64,000 bases of DNA from AP-15 sp963724435 (GTDB taxonomy: Bacteria > Pseudomonadota > Alphaproteobacteria > ATCC43930 > CGMCC-115725): positions 114,730 to 178,729 of the forward strand of contig CAVRUN010000021.1 in assembly GCA_963724435.1 (NCBI GenBank), in the 5' to 3' direction. Made by a program: the position numbers and the translations under genes. Position 1 is the stretch's first letter. Each line of letters starts with the position of its first letter. Positions 26,395 to 34,588 of this stretch are shown piece by piece. The notes under the pieces were generated by a model. It was not told where the DNA came from. It saw only the letters and a program-made list of their open reading frames with translations, and did not search any database.

Positions 26395-28227
26395 TCAGGC
26401 CCGATGCAGCATGGCAAAGGGCCCATTGGCCCCGTAATCGCCATACGGACCACGTGCCGCCATTGCCGCTACGCTGTTCTGCAGTGCTCGTTGCGCCCGC
26501 TCAGCGCTCGAAACCGGTACTGTGATGCAGTAGCGGACCGGCGGCATATCCTCGCGGCGATCGAGTACCAAGGTGCAACCGCCGCGGAACTCGGCATCGG
26601 GGTTGCCCTCACTCGCGAGAGTTCGTCGCTGGGTGATCACCGCGATAATATCGGTGCGCATCTCGCCGTCCTCCGTCAGCCGCCGGGCAGGGCGGACCGA
26701 ATGCACCTCAAAGCGGGGGCGTTTATGGGCATCACGATGTGGGAAATCGTCTGGGCCGGAGGTCGGCGGCAGAGCCCGGTTTAACCCAAAGGCTCTCGCC
26801 TGCTCATCCGAGAAATTCGCTGGGTCCGCGAGCCATTCGTGCAACAGCGCGGCGTTGACGCGGGCTGCCTGCCACGCTGCCTGGCGGTCGCCCCGGACAT
26901 CCCAACCGAGATCGATATTCTTGCGGAGGAACTCGCCCAACCCCCGCGGCTGCGCGTCCGGTTGCAATGTCTGCCAGCGCAGGCTCTCGGGCGACAATGT
27001 ACGCACCCCGTCGGCCGGGATACCGCGGGCGCCAAACGCTTCGATAAACGCGACGCGGTAGCCGAATTTGTCGTTTGGCACGAGGTCTGAGTCGGCGGTG
27101 ATCAATGCTCTGAGAAAATCGCCAAATCTTGGATCGACCGGCGGCATGTAATCGAGTGCCCGGATCGATAATTTGACAACGTGCTGCGCCGATTTGATCG
27201 CCGCTTCCGCCAACCGCCCGACGAGGTCGGGGTGAAGCGCCCCCGGCTGCAAGATTCCACTGCCGCCGCTCGCCAATCGCAGCAGATCCTGGGTGCGCCG
27301 GTTGTAGATCGCCAGGAACGCATCAAAGACGGCCGCGAGCAGTACGCGCCCGCGCTCATGCGGCTCCTGTGCATTGGCGTATTCGTCGCGGCTCGGCGAA
27401 GTGCCGATCGCACTGCGAAGCGCATCCCTTTGACCGATTGCGCGACCGAACTGTCTGGCCAACCCCGCCAGCATCTGCCCTTGTCCCGCGAGGTCGCCGC
27501 GCGAGCGTTGGATTTCGTATTGCAGCAATTCGGGAAAAGTGAAGTGCTGAAAGATAGCGACGATATCGGCGAACGCCTCGTGGAATGCCGGCACGTCTAC
27601 ATTTGTTGCCCGCTGATAATAGCGGTGAATTCCGTCGAGCAGGGCATGCGTCGTCTCATGCGCAACGACGTCATGGGAGAGTGCGGTAAACACGATCTGG
27701 CCGCTCTCGATCGCGTTTTCGGCAGGAAAGTAACCGAACAGCAGGGCGCGCTTATCGGGGCTATAATAAGCATTGGCCTCGCGCAGTGCGTGCGGATAAA
27801 GGCGCAGCCGGCGCACAAAAGCTCGCGTGGTGCGCGCTGGGCCGTCTGCCGTGGCCTTTTCATCATTGGCGGCGACCGGCACCTCCCGTTCGGCCCACAA
27901 CGCCCGACGCCCCAATGCGATCTCAAAGTTGCGGATCGTGCGCATCGCGACGGCATAGACCATCTGCTGATGGAATTGCGGATTGCCCTCGGAAGGCGAC
28001 AATCCGTCCTGAGCGAGCAGATAGGGGTTATTGAGGTCGACCGGGTCGTAGACGCGAGCACTGGCAGGATCGACGTCGACGACCTCCAGATATTCGCCGA
28101 CAGGACCGGGGGTCAGCAGGTTCTCGCTGCTGCGGGCGGCCTCCCACGGCACTTCCACGATTGCTTCGTTGATGAACGCGGTATTCAGTTCGAGGCTGGC
28201 GCCCGGATCGGTGGCGAAGATGCGCAA
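26395..28227 (-). CDS. Thermolysin-like (gluzincin) zinc metalloprotease, second gene of protease operon
   Basis: About 610 residues. Zinc site: HETTH at 190-194 and, 22 residues on, HEAFAD, where Glu217 is the third ligand and Asp221 completes the ExxxD motif of thermolysin (M4/M36-like) gluzincins. ANAYYSPDKRALLFGYFP at 151-168 recalls the NA(F/Y) substrate strand of those enzymes. Unlike secreted thermolysins, there is no signal peptide or propeptide. The C-terminal 250 residues are not recognised and may sense or bind something. The likely start is TTG 28227, inside the 3' end of the subtilase gene (43-bp overlap). The frame is closed by a stop just upstream at about 28281, which supports coupled translation. 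Confidence 0.82.
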   Translation of the reverse strand: MRIFATDPGASLELNTAFINEAIVEVPWEAARSSENLLTPGPVGEYLEVVDVDPASARVYDPVDLNNPYLLAQDGLSPSEGNPQFHQQMVYAVAMRTIRNFEIALGRRALWAEREVPVAANDEKATADGPARTTRAFVRRLRLYPHALREANAYYSPDKRALLFGYFPAENAIESGQIVFTALSHDVVAHETTHALLDGIHRYYQRATNVDVPAFHEAFADIVAIFQHFTFPELLQYEIQRSRGDLAGQGQMLAGLARQFGRAIGQRDALRSAIGTSPSRDEYANAQEPHERGRVLLAAVFDAFLAIYNRRTQDLLRLASGGSGILQPGALHPDLVGRLAEAAIKSAQHVVKLSIRALDYMPPVDPRFGDFLRALITADSDLVPNDKFGYRVAFIEAFGARGIPADGVRTLSPESLRWQTLQPDAQPRGLGEFLRKNIDLGWDVRGDRQAAWQAARVNAALLHEWLADPANFSDEQARAFGLNRALPPTSGPDDFPHRDAHKRPRFEVHSVRPARRLTEDGEMRTDIIAVITQRRTLASEGNPDAEFRGGCTLVLDRREDMPPVRYCITVPVSSAERAQRALQNSVAAMAARGPYGDYGANGPFAMLHRA

Positions 28228-30065
28228 GCGCCGGCTGGCCGGGGCGCCGGGAGAATCTGACGCCAGGCGGCGGAGCGATTAACCGGGGCGGCCGCGGCAG
28301 GACCGGCCGACTCCAATGCGGCCTGCGCTGGCGTTGGCGTTGGCGGGGATGGAGCCGTCGTCGCAATACTACTCTGACCCAGCGTCCGCGAAAGATAGTC
28401 GCGCAACGCCCGCGAGGCTTTTCCCTCCTCCAATATCGCCTGCAGAAAGCGGCGCCGCTGCAATGGCGTGATCTGATCCAATGGCGCCTGCGGATCCGGC
28501 ATCGCGTCCTGCGCCGCGCGTGAATAAAGCGCCAACTGCGTCAGTTCGAGGGCATAGAGATCGGTCGGCTCGGTGCCTGTCACGCCAAAGATGCTGCTCA
28601 GCAGATGCAGGAAGGCGAAACTTGCCGAATCGCGCGGCAGCTGGGTCAGATTATCGACCCGCGTGATCGCCAACGCGTCCGTGGCCTGGAACACGCCGCT
28701 GCCGAGAAAGCGGTCGGGCCGCGCGGCGCCGCTGCGGAGAAAGGCACTGTCAAAGATAGCGCGCCGCGCCGCCTCTGCCCGCTGCCAGTCGCGCGCCGGA
28801 TAATTGCCACCGTTCTTGTGAAGCCACAATGCCGCGGCAGCCGCCACCTGTGGCGTCGCCGCGGAGGTGCCGGCGCCGTCGAGGTCGACCCAATTAGGAA
28901 AGCCGAGCCGCGCCCACGGAATATTGGGTGTGTAGGCGGCGACGGCGGTCGCCATTTTGCTCGCCGGCCCGGCATTGCCTTCCATGTCCTGCGGCGGCAG
29001 GTTCAAATATGGCGTCTTGTCGGCCATGACGCCGCAAGCCGCGATGACCCGGTCGAACCGGGCCGGGTAGACGACGAGGCTGGTTGGCAAGCCGCCGAAA
29101 TTGTTTCCGGCGGCGCAAACCATTACGATGCCGGCTTCGTAGGCCTTGTTTACCGCATCGGCCCAGGCTTGCGACGGCAGACCGCCCATGCTCATCGAGA
29201 CGACATCCGCGCCGATCGAGACCGCGTAGTTGATCCCTTGCGCGACCGTGCTGGTCGCGAAATGGAAGACGCGATCGGCGATCCGCACCGGCACGATCCG
29301 CATCATCGGGGCGCCGCCCAAGACCTCGCCGTTCACCGACTTCCCGCTGGCGGTATCGAGCAGCCCGTCGACCTTTGGCCCGGCCAGGATGCCGATCGTG
29401 CCGGTGCCGTGGCCGCGGTTCAGCAGCAGCCCCGAGGTCGGGGTTTCATCCGTGGCATCATCGGGCCGAGAGGCATCGACAAAATTCTTTTGTTCGTCGC
29501 GGACGATGTGTGCCGGGCACGCTTTGTGGTTCGGGTCGTAACCGGTATCGAGATGGACGATCTTGATCGGGCTGGGGCCGTCGCCCACCGCGAGTCGGGC
29601 GGCGGCCAGCTGGCTGAAATCGTCACCGACATGCCAATTCGGCCGCGGGCCCGGCGCGTAGGGTGTGCCGAGCTGATCGTCCGGCTTGGTGCGGTCAGCC
29701 TCACGTACCGCGATCGCGGGCCGATTGCCATCGGGCGGATCGGTTACCCAGGCCTGTTCGAGATCGGGCTCGGCCGCCAGCACCTGACGGCCGCTGGCGG
29801 CAAAATGGCGTCGAATCTCGTGCACCCGATCCCACGGATTTTGCGAGGCGGCTTGCGCCGCCATCGCCGGAGTATTCGGCGTCACCAGCACCCAGCTGTC
29901 CTCGGTCCGCACCGCCGGCGCCAATCCCTGGCCGGGAGTAGGTTGGTCCGCGGATATCGTAAACAGCGGTTTGATTTCATGTTCCGGCGGCGCCAACCCG
30001 ACCATAGCGGCGGGTGCGCCAGCCACTGGCCCAGCGAGCTTTAACAACACCCCAGTGCTTTTCAT
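28185..30065 (-). CDS. S8 subtilisin-like serine protease, first gene of protease operon
   Basis: 626 residues from ATG 30065, preceded by GGGAGG. The complete subtilase triad is present: Asp173 in IVHLDTGYD, His219 in NRGHGTGTIGI, and Ser401 in GAGTSAATPQVAAAAAL, with oxyanion Asn321 in CAAGNN. An N-terminal region of about 165 residues precedes the catalytic domain, and a C-terminal region of about 180 residues ends in a Pro/Ala-rich tail. The N-terminus MKSTGVLLKLAGPVAGAPAAM lacks a convincing signal peptide, so a cytoplasmic protease is likely, unusual for this family. It leads a tight operon with a metalloprotease and an MBL hydrolase. The protease targets are unknown. Confidence 0.9.
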   Translation of the reverse strand: MKSTGVLLKLAGPVAGAPAAMVGLAPPEHEIKPLFTISADQPTPGQGLAPAVRTEDSWVLVTPNTPAMAAQAASQNPWDRVHEIRRHFAASGRQVLAAEPDLEQAWVTDPPDGNRPAIAVREADRTKPDDQLGTPYAPGPRPNWHVGDDFSQLAAARLAVGDGPSPIKIVHLDTGYDPNHKACPAHIVRDEQKNFVDASRPDDATDETPTSGLLLNRGHGTGTIGILAGPKVDGLLDTASGKSVNGEVLGGAPMMRIVPVRIADRVFHFATSTVAQGINYAVSIGADVVSMSMGGLPSQAWADAVNKAYEAGIVMVCAAGNNFGGLPTSLVVYPARFDRVIAACGVMADKTPYLNLPPQDMEGNAGPASKMATAVAAYTPNIPWARLGFPNWVDLDGAGTSAATPQVAAAAALWLHKNGGNYPARDWQRAEAARRAIFDSAFLRSGAARPDRFLGSGVFQATDALAITRVDNLTQLPRDSASFAFLHLLSSIFGVTGTEPTDLYALELTQLALYSRAAQDAMPDPQAPLDQITPLQRRRFLQAILEEGKASRALRDYLSRTLGQSSIATTAPSPPTPTPAQAALESAGPAAAAPVNRSAAWRQILPAPRPAGACASSPPIRAPASN

Positions 30066-30123
30066 CGCAGAGAGCCTCCCCCTTGCTTTATTACGATATT
30101 AACCACTCGATGGTCGCTCGGAT

Positions 30124-30137
30124 GTGAAATGGTTCAC
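30124..30137. promoter_or_regulatory. Dyad GTGAA-N4-TTCAC in divergent promoter
   Basis: A perfect 5-4-5 palindrome about 60 bp upstream of the subtilase ATG and about 115 bp upstream of the divergent LLM gene. Could be an operator for the protease operon; no regulator gene is adjacent, so this is only a candidate. Confidence 0.3.
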
Positions 30138-30251
30138 CTGCGCATCGTCCTTACCAGACGATCAGCGCGAATTTATGGCGGTTGACGCCATCCGGCCGAA
30201 TCGGCCGCTGTCGGCTGGACCGGTGCCCTGGGGCGGGGTTATCGTCGGCCA

Positions 30252-31244
30252 ATGAAGTTTGGGGTGTTGCAATTCTTCAGCTGGCCGGAGCGGCGGGTCG
30301 ATCTCGCGACGGTGTACGCCCGCGCTCTCGAGCGGATCGAGATCATGGACCGCTCGGGTTATGACGCGGTGTGGCTCGCCGAGCATCATTTCTCGAGCTT
30401 TAGCGTGTGCCCGTCAGTGCATATGGTCGGCACCCTCGCCGCCGCGCGCACGCGCCGGCTGCGCATCGGCACCGGCGTGTCGCTGGCGCCGTTTTACCAT
30501 CCACTGCGGCTCGCCGAGGAGGTGGCCTTGCTCGACATCCTGTCGGGCGGGCGGGTCAATTGGGGCGCCGGCCGGGGCTTTGCCCGGATCGAATTCGAGG
30601 CGTTTGGCGTGCCGCCCGAGGAAAGCACGTCGCGCTTCCGCGAGACGGTTGAAATCGTGTTGCGCGCCTGGACCGACGACCGGCTGCACTTTTCCGGAAC
30701 GCATTTCCGGTTTGACGGTATCGAGGTTTTGCCGAAGCCGATGCAGCACCCGCATCCGCCGGTATGGATGGCGGCGAGTTCGGATGGGGCGATCGACTGG
30801 GCTGCCGGGCGGGGCTTTTCGATTTTGATGGACCCGCACTCCTCGGCTGCCGAGATCGGCCGCAAGCGCCGGCGTTATTCCGAGCAGCTGACCGCCGCCG
30901 GTTTTTCCGAGGCCGGGCGCGACATCCCGGTGGCGCGTCTGCTGGCGCTCGGCCGCAATACCGAGAAGGCTGCGGCGGTCGCCCGTAACGGCGCGGAATG
31001 GATCGTCAATTCTTACTTGGGCGCGCAGCATCGCCCGGTCATGCAAGGCAATTTCACAACGGAAGGCGTCGATCCGATCCGCCGCTATCTCGACGAGGTC
31101 ATCCTGCACGGCACGCCAGAGGCGGTGTGCGACCAGGTCTTGCGGCTGCGCGACGAGATTGCGGTCGACTACCTGCTCGCCGCCCCGCTCAGCCACGAAA
31201 CCTTTATGCTGTTGACCGACGAGGTCCTGCCGCGGCTCGGCTGA
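30252..31244 (+). CDS. LLM-class flavin-dependent oxidoreductase
   Basis: Luciferase-like monooxygenase of 330 residues, shorter than the one at 10.6 kb and of a different subgroup. VWLAEHHFSSFSVCPS near residue 40, RIGTGVSLAPFYHPLRLAEEVALLDILSGGRVNWGAGRGFARIEFEAFGV, and PVWMAASSDGAIDWAAGRGFSILMDP define the family barrel. C-terminal TPEAVCDQVLRLRDEIAVDYLL is typical. Substrate unknown. No partner flavin reductase nearby. Confidence 0.92.
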   Translation: MKFGVLQFFSWPERRVDLATVYARALERIEIMDRSGYDAVWLAEHHFSSFSVCPSVHMVGTLAAARTRRLRIGTGVSLAPFYHPLRLAEEVALLDILSGGRVNWGAGRGFARIEFEAFGVPPEESTSRFRETVEIVLRAWTDDRLHFSGTHFRFDGIEVLPKPMQHPHPPVWMAASSDGAIDWAAGRGFSILMDPHSSAAEIGRKRRRYSEQLTAAGFSEAGRDIPVARLLALGRNTEKAAAVARNGAEWIVNSYLGAQHRPVMQGNFTTEGVDPIRRYLDEVILHGTPEAVCDQVLRLRDEIAVDYLLAAPLSHETFMLLTDEVLPRLG

Positions 31245-31383
31245 CAACTCTTCCGGGCGGAACCGTCCGCGGCGTTGCAGTTCTGAACAACCGTATCGGT
31301 CTAACTGGTTCGCTGAGCCGGGACGGTTGATGCCGGGGCGCGGCTGTGGTGGGATGCGGCACCGACATTCAGGAGGGCGATAA

Positions 31384-31866
31384 ATGACGATCAAGGTGGG
31401 CGACAAGGTGCCGTCGGCGACATTGCGCTATGTGACCCCCGACGGTGTCCAGGCGGTCAGCACCGAGGATTTCTTCCGCGGTAAGAAAGTGGCGTTGTTT
31501 GCGGTCCCCGGCGCCTTTACCCGAACCTGCTCACAACGGCATCTGCCGAGTTATGTGACCCACGCCGCCGAACTCAAGGCCAAGGGTGTCGATACGATCG
31601 CTTGCATCGCGGTCAACGATCAGTTTGTCATGAACGCCTGGGGCAAGGAGCACGGAGCCGACGGCAAGATCGTCATGCTTGGCGATGGCAGCGGCGATTT
31701 TGCCAAGGCGATGGGGCTCGAACTCGACCGCGTCAAGGAAGGCATGGGGATGCGCACGCAGCGCTATTCGATGCTGGTCGATGACGGCGTGGTCAAGGCG
31801 CTCCATGTCGAGCAGCCGGGGCAATACGAGGTCTCCAGCGCCGAGGCGATGCTGAAAGCGCTCTGA
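31384..31866 (+). CDS. Peroxiredoxin, Prx5/AhpE-like
   Basis: Thiol peroxidase of 160 residues reducing H2O2 and organic peroxides. Peroxidatic Cys49 lies in VPGAFTRTCS, the Prx5 signature, and the catalytic Arg in the GMGMRTQRYSMLVDDGVV region. No second conserved Cys is present in this protein, pointing to a 1-Cys or glutaredoxin/thioredoxin-recycled enzyme. RBS-like AGGAGGG directly upstream of ATG 31384. Followed after 10 bp by a small secreted-protein gene. Confidence 0.95.
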   Translation: MTIKVGDKVPSATLRYVTPDGVQAVSTEDFFRGKKVALFAVPGAFTRTCSQRHLPSYVTHAAELKAKGVDTIACIAVNDQFVMNAWGKEHGADGKIVMLGDGSGDFAKAMGLELDRVKEGMGMRTQRYSMLVDDGVVKALHVEQPGQYEVSSAEAMLKAL

Positions 31867-31876
31867 TTTACTCGTA

Positions 31877-32194
31877 GTGATACGCTTGGCGGCCGCCGCA
31901 GCCGCTGCGCTGTTGAGCGCAGTTTTGTTTTCGGCGGCCCCGGCTGTGGCGCAGCAGCCCGCCTCGGGCGGCAACCCGACGGCGCCGCCGGGGCGGCTGG
32001 TATTGCAGCTGCCGCCATCGGCCGTCGGCGCCTCGCCGCCGGCGAAATTGCGCCTCGCGGGACCCAAACCTGCCGATGACTGCGCGCCGGCTTGGCCGTG
32101 CCGATTGAGACTCTTTGGGGTGATTGGCAAGAATAGCGGCGCCGGGAATAACAGCGGCGGCCTCGGGCTCAAAGGCCCCGCCCTGACCTGGTGA
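31877..32194 (+). CDS. Small putative secreted protein
   Basis: 105 residues from GTG 31877. The N-terminus MIRLAAAAAAALLSAVLFSAAPAVAQQ is a good Sec signal with AVA-Q cleavage. The remainder is Pro/Gly/Ala-rich with two Cys (DDCAPAWPC) and ends LGLKGPALTW. No domain recognised. It lies 10 bp after the peroxiredoxin stop and could be cotranscribed. No strong ribosome site is seen; hence moderate confidence. Confidence 0.5.
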   Translation: MIRLAAAAAAALLSAVLFSAAPAVAQQPASGGNPTAPPGRLVLQLPPSAVGASPPAKLRLAGPKPADDCAPAWPCRLRLFGVIGKNSGAGNNSGGLGLKGPALTW

Positions 32195-32256
32195 CGCGGC
32201 CAAAGCCGGGCCCGATGGCCGGTGGTGCGGAGCGAGCGGCCGGCGCCGCAGCGGCG

Positions 32257-32448
32257 AATTCCCGTAGAGCGCGGTTAGCGCGGCAAAATTCCCGTCTAAC
32301 CGGGAAATAACCGGGAAAATTCTGCCGGTTTGCCCGCTATCGGTCCAATTTTCGCGGTATATCAACGGCTTGACGAAAATTTGCCGGCCGCCGAACCGGG
32401 AATTCAAATTCCCGTTAAGAGCGTCGAACCGGGAATTATCCGGGAACC
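32257..32448. repeat. Cluster of AATTCCCG / AACCGGGAA inverted motifs
   Basis: Within about 190 bp there are at least seven copies of one core in both orientations: AATTCCCG at 32257-32264, 32287-32294 and 32408-32414, and AACCGGGAA at 32298-32306, 32309-32317, 32394-32402 and 32427-32435, with a further CCGGGAACC at 32440-32448. Several neighbours form near-perfect palindromes (for example 32394-32416). The stretch is noncoding; ORFs through it are Asn/Arg/Phe-rich artefacts. It fills most of the 560-bp spacer between the small secreted gene and hsdM. Confidence 0.75.
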
Positions 32449-32672
32449 GCCACGCGCGCCCACAGCGGCCCACCCCACCCTCCGCAAGCCGCCCGCTGCG
32501 CCGCAACAGCCGCCTCGCCGCGCCGACCAGCAGCCCCGCCCCGATCGCGAGAAAAATACCGAACCCGATCATGCCCGCCACTTAACACGCGCTCATGGCA
32601 ATTTTCGGGTGAGGGAGCTCTGAGCGGCGAAACTGGACCGTTCTTGATGGCACCCCGGTTTCGGAGAGCCGG

Positions 32673-32747
32673 GTAGGGCGGGTTGCCGAAGGCGTAACCC
32701 GCCACCTCAACGTGGACAGCGGATTACGCTGCGCTAATCCACCCTAC
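32673..32747. repeat. Inverted dispersed repeat with GTAGGG(C/T)GG(G/A)TT termini
   Basis: GTAGGGCGGGTT at 32673-32684 is matched in reverse by AATCCACCCTAC at 32736-32747, with an inner inverted pair around GGCGTAACCCGCC and GCGGATTACGC. This resembles the common proteobacterial intergenic repeat of that form. It abuts the hsdM 3' end and might serve as a transcription stop. Confidence 0.55.
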
Positions 32748-32753
32748 TTGCTG

Positions 32754-34220
32754 TTAGCCCGACTGGAGGCTCAGCGCGACCTTGCGGAAACGGTCGAGGG
32801 CGGCTTCCAGGTTTTCGACGATTTCGGCGGCAATCTCGTCGGGCGGCGGCAATAGATCGGGGTCGTCGAGCGTGTCGTCCTTGAGCCAGAAGATGTCGAG
32901 ATTGATTTTGTCGCGGGCGATGAGTTCCGCATGGGCGAAGCGCCTAAAGCGGTCGGTCTCAGCTCGCTCGTGCCGCCGCCCTGATTTGTAGCAGACGACG
33001 AAATCGTCGAGATCGGCGCGCGTCATCGGCCGCTCCTTTAACGTGAAGCGCTGGTTCGTCCGCAGATCGTAGATCCACAAATCCTTGGTGTTCGGCTCGG
33101 CCGAGACGCGCTTTTTGTCGAAGAACAACACGTTCGCCTTGACGCCCTGCTTGTAAAAGATGCCGGTCGGTAGTCTTACCAGCGTGTGGAAATCAAAATT
33201 GTGCAGCAACCGGCGGCGGATTGTCTCGCCGGCGCCGCCTTCGAACAGCACATTGTCCGGCATCACGACCGCGGCTCTGCCGTTCTCGGCGAGCACGGTC
33301 ATGATGTGCTGCAGGAAGTTGAGCTGCTTGTTCGAGGTCGTGACGAAGAAGTCCTGGCGGTCGTAATCCTCCCGCTCGGTGTCGATCTCGCCGTCATCGC
33401 GGACAATCCGGTAGCTCTGCTTTTTGCCGAAGGGCGGGTTGGTCAGGACAACATCGTAGGTCTTCCCGCCATCGCCGAGCAGTGCGTCGCGCGCCTCGAC
33501 CGGGCTGTCGCGGCCCGCGATGTCGTGCAGATAAAGGTTCATCGCGCACAGCCGCACGACCTCGGGCACGATGTCGACCCCCGAAAACCGCTGGCGCATA
33601 GCGGTGTAGACTTCGGCATTGCGCGCCAGCGGCTTCTTGCGCATGTGCTCCCAGGCCGCAAGCAGAAACCCGCCGGTGCCGCAGGCGGGGTCGTGGATCG
33701 TTTCCCGCGGTTCGGGATCAATCACGCTCACCATCGCGTCGATCAGCGCGCGCGGCGTGAAATATTGCCCGGCACCCGATTTGACCTCCTGCGCGTTGCG
33801 TTCGAGCAGACCCTCATAGATCGAACCTTTGACATCGACGCCAAGCCCGAGCCAGATCTCGCCGTCGATGAGCCCGACGAGACGCCGCAATTTCGCCGGG
33901 TCTTGGATCTCGTTCTGCGCCTTGAGAAAAATTGTTCCGACGATGCCGGAAAGCCGCGACAGCTTTTCGAGAATCGCCGAATAGCTCCGCGTTAGCTCCT
34001 CACCTTGCAGGTCACGCAAGACCGTCCAGCGGCAATCTTCGGGGATCGCCGAGCCCTCACCCTTAATGAGACCCAACGTGACCAGCCCCGTCCGCTCATC
34101 ATCCATCTTGAGGAACAACAGGTACGAGATCTGCGAGATATAGGCCTGGTACGGCACGCCCTGGTCCCGCAACACGTGGGCGTAGTTCCACACTTTGTGG
34201 ACGAGTGCGAGTTCGTTCAC
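32754..34220 (-). CDS. hsdM: Type I restriction-modification DNA methyltransferase subunit
   Basis: N6-adenine methyltransferase subunit of a type I R-M enzyme, 488 residues. HsdM N-terminal helical domain (YLLFLKMDDER at about 33-43), GQYFTPR at 151-157, SAM motif DPACGTGGFLLA at 177-188 and the catalytic NPPFG at 261-265 (N6-adenine type NPPF). Last gene of the leftward operon hsdR-hsdS-mntA-hepT-hsdM; its ATG 34220 overlaps the hepT stop by 4 bp. An order with M last and separated from S by a toxin-antitoxin pair is unusual. Confidence 0.97.
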   Translation of the reverse strand: MNELALVHKVWNYAHVLRDQGVPYQAYISQISYLLFLKMDDERTGLVTLGLIKGEGSAIPEDCRWTVLRDLQGEELTRSYSAILEKLSRLSGIVGTIFLKAQNEIQDPAKLRRLVGLIDGEIWLGLGVDVKGSIYEGLLERNAQEVKSGAGQYFTPRALIDAMVSVIDPEPRETIHDPACGTGGFLLAAWEHMRKKPLARNAEVYTAMRQRFSGVDIVPEVVRLCAMNLYLHDIAGRDSPVEARDALLGDGGKTYDVVLTNPPFGKKQSYRIVRDDGEIDTEREDYDRQDFFVTTSNKQLNFLQHIMTVLAENGRAAVVMPDNVLFEGGAGETIRRRLLHNFDFHTLVRLPTGIFYKQGVKANVLFFDKKRVSAEPNTKDLWIYDLRTNQRFTLKERPMTRADLDDFVVCYKSGRRHERAETDRFRRFAHAELIARDKINLDIFWLKDDTLDDPDLLPPPDEIAAEIVENLEAALDRFRKVALSLQSG

Positions 34221-34588
34221 GGCTTGTGGTATCCTTCATTGTTCTTAGGGGCGCGAGCGAGTTCGCGTTCTACCGCCGCGAGAAGCGGAGCGAGATTGTT
34301 CTGCACTGTCCGCCAGACGATCTCTTCAGCGACATTGTCGTAATCATGCCGATAGACGTTGCCCGCCCCCATGATGGCGCGCCAAGGTAATTCGGAATGG
34401 CGGTTGCGCAGGCTCTGGGGGAGTCGGCGGGCCGCTTCGGAGATTATCTCGAGACAGCGGGTCACCGCGTAGAACGTCCGACGATCCGCCTTGAGGGCTT
34501 CGACCGAGAGGCCGGCGGCAAACTGTTCGGCGAGACGTATGTTGTCGCGAATATCGGTCAGAGCGAGCCGAGCGCGGTTAGAAAGCAT
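34217..34588 (-). CDS. hepT: HepT-like HEPN (DUF86) toxin of a MntA-HepT module
   Basis: All-helical HEPN-family protein, 123 residues from ATG 34588, which overlaps the mntA stop; ATG 34609 is an alternative. Core: LTDIRDNIRLAEQFAAGLS, VTRCLEIISEAARRLP and IMGAGNVYRHDYDNVAEEIVWRTVQNNLAPLL. HepT toxins are RNases neutralised by AMP transfer from MntA onto the Tyr of the R-X4-6-H-X-Y motif. Here H81-D-Y83 is kept, but the usual upstream Arg of (M)RN is replaced by Gly (GAGN) and an Arg sits directly before the His. That variant is seen in a DUF86 subgroup; toxicity should not be assumed. Confidence 0.88.
   Translation of the reverse strand: MLSNRARLALTDIRDNIRLAEQFAAGLSVEALKADRRTFYAVTRCLEIISEAARRLPQSLRNRHSELPWRAIMGAGNVYRHDYDNVAEEIVWRTVQNNLAPLLAAVERELARAPKNNEGYHKP

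Noticed and set aside
28605..30044. 479-residue plus-strand ORF opposite the subtilase gene
   Set aside because: Arg/Gly/His-rich antisense artefact; the minus strand has a complete catalytic triad.
31868..32581. Minus-strand ORF beginning MAGMIGFGIFLAIGAGLLVG
   Set aside because: Although the start resembles a membrane helix, the rest reads through the CCGGGAA repeat cluster and the antisense of a secreted-protein gene; no homologous pattern.
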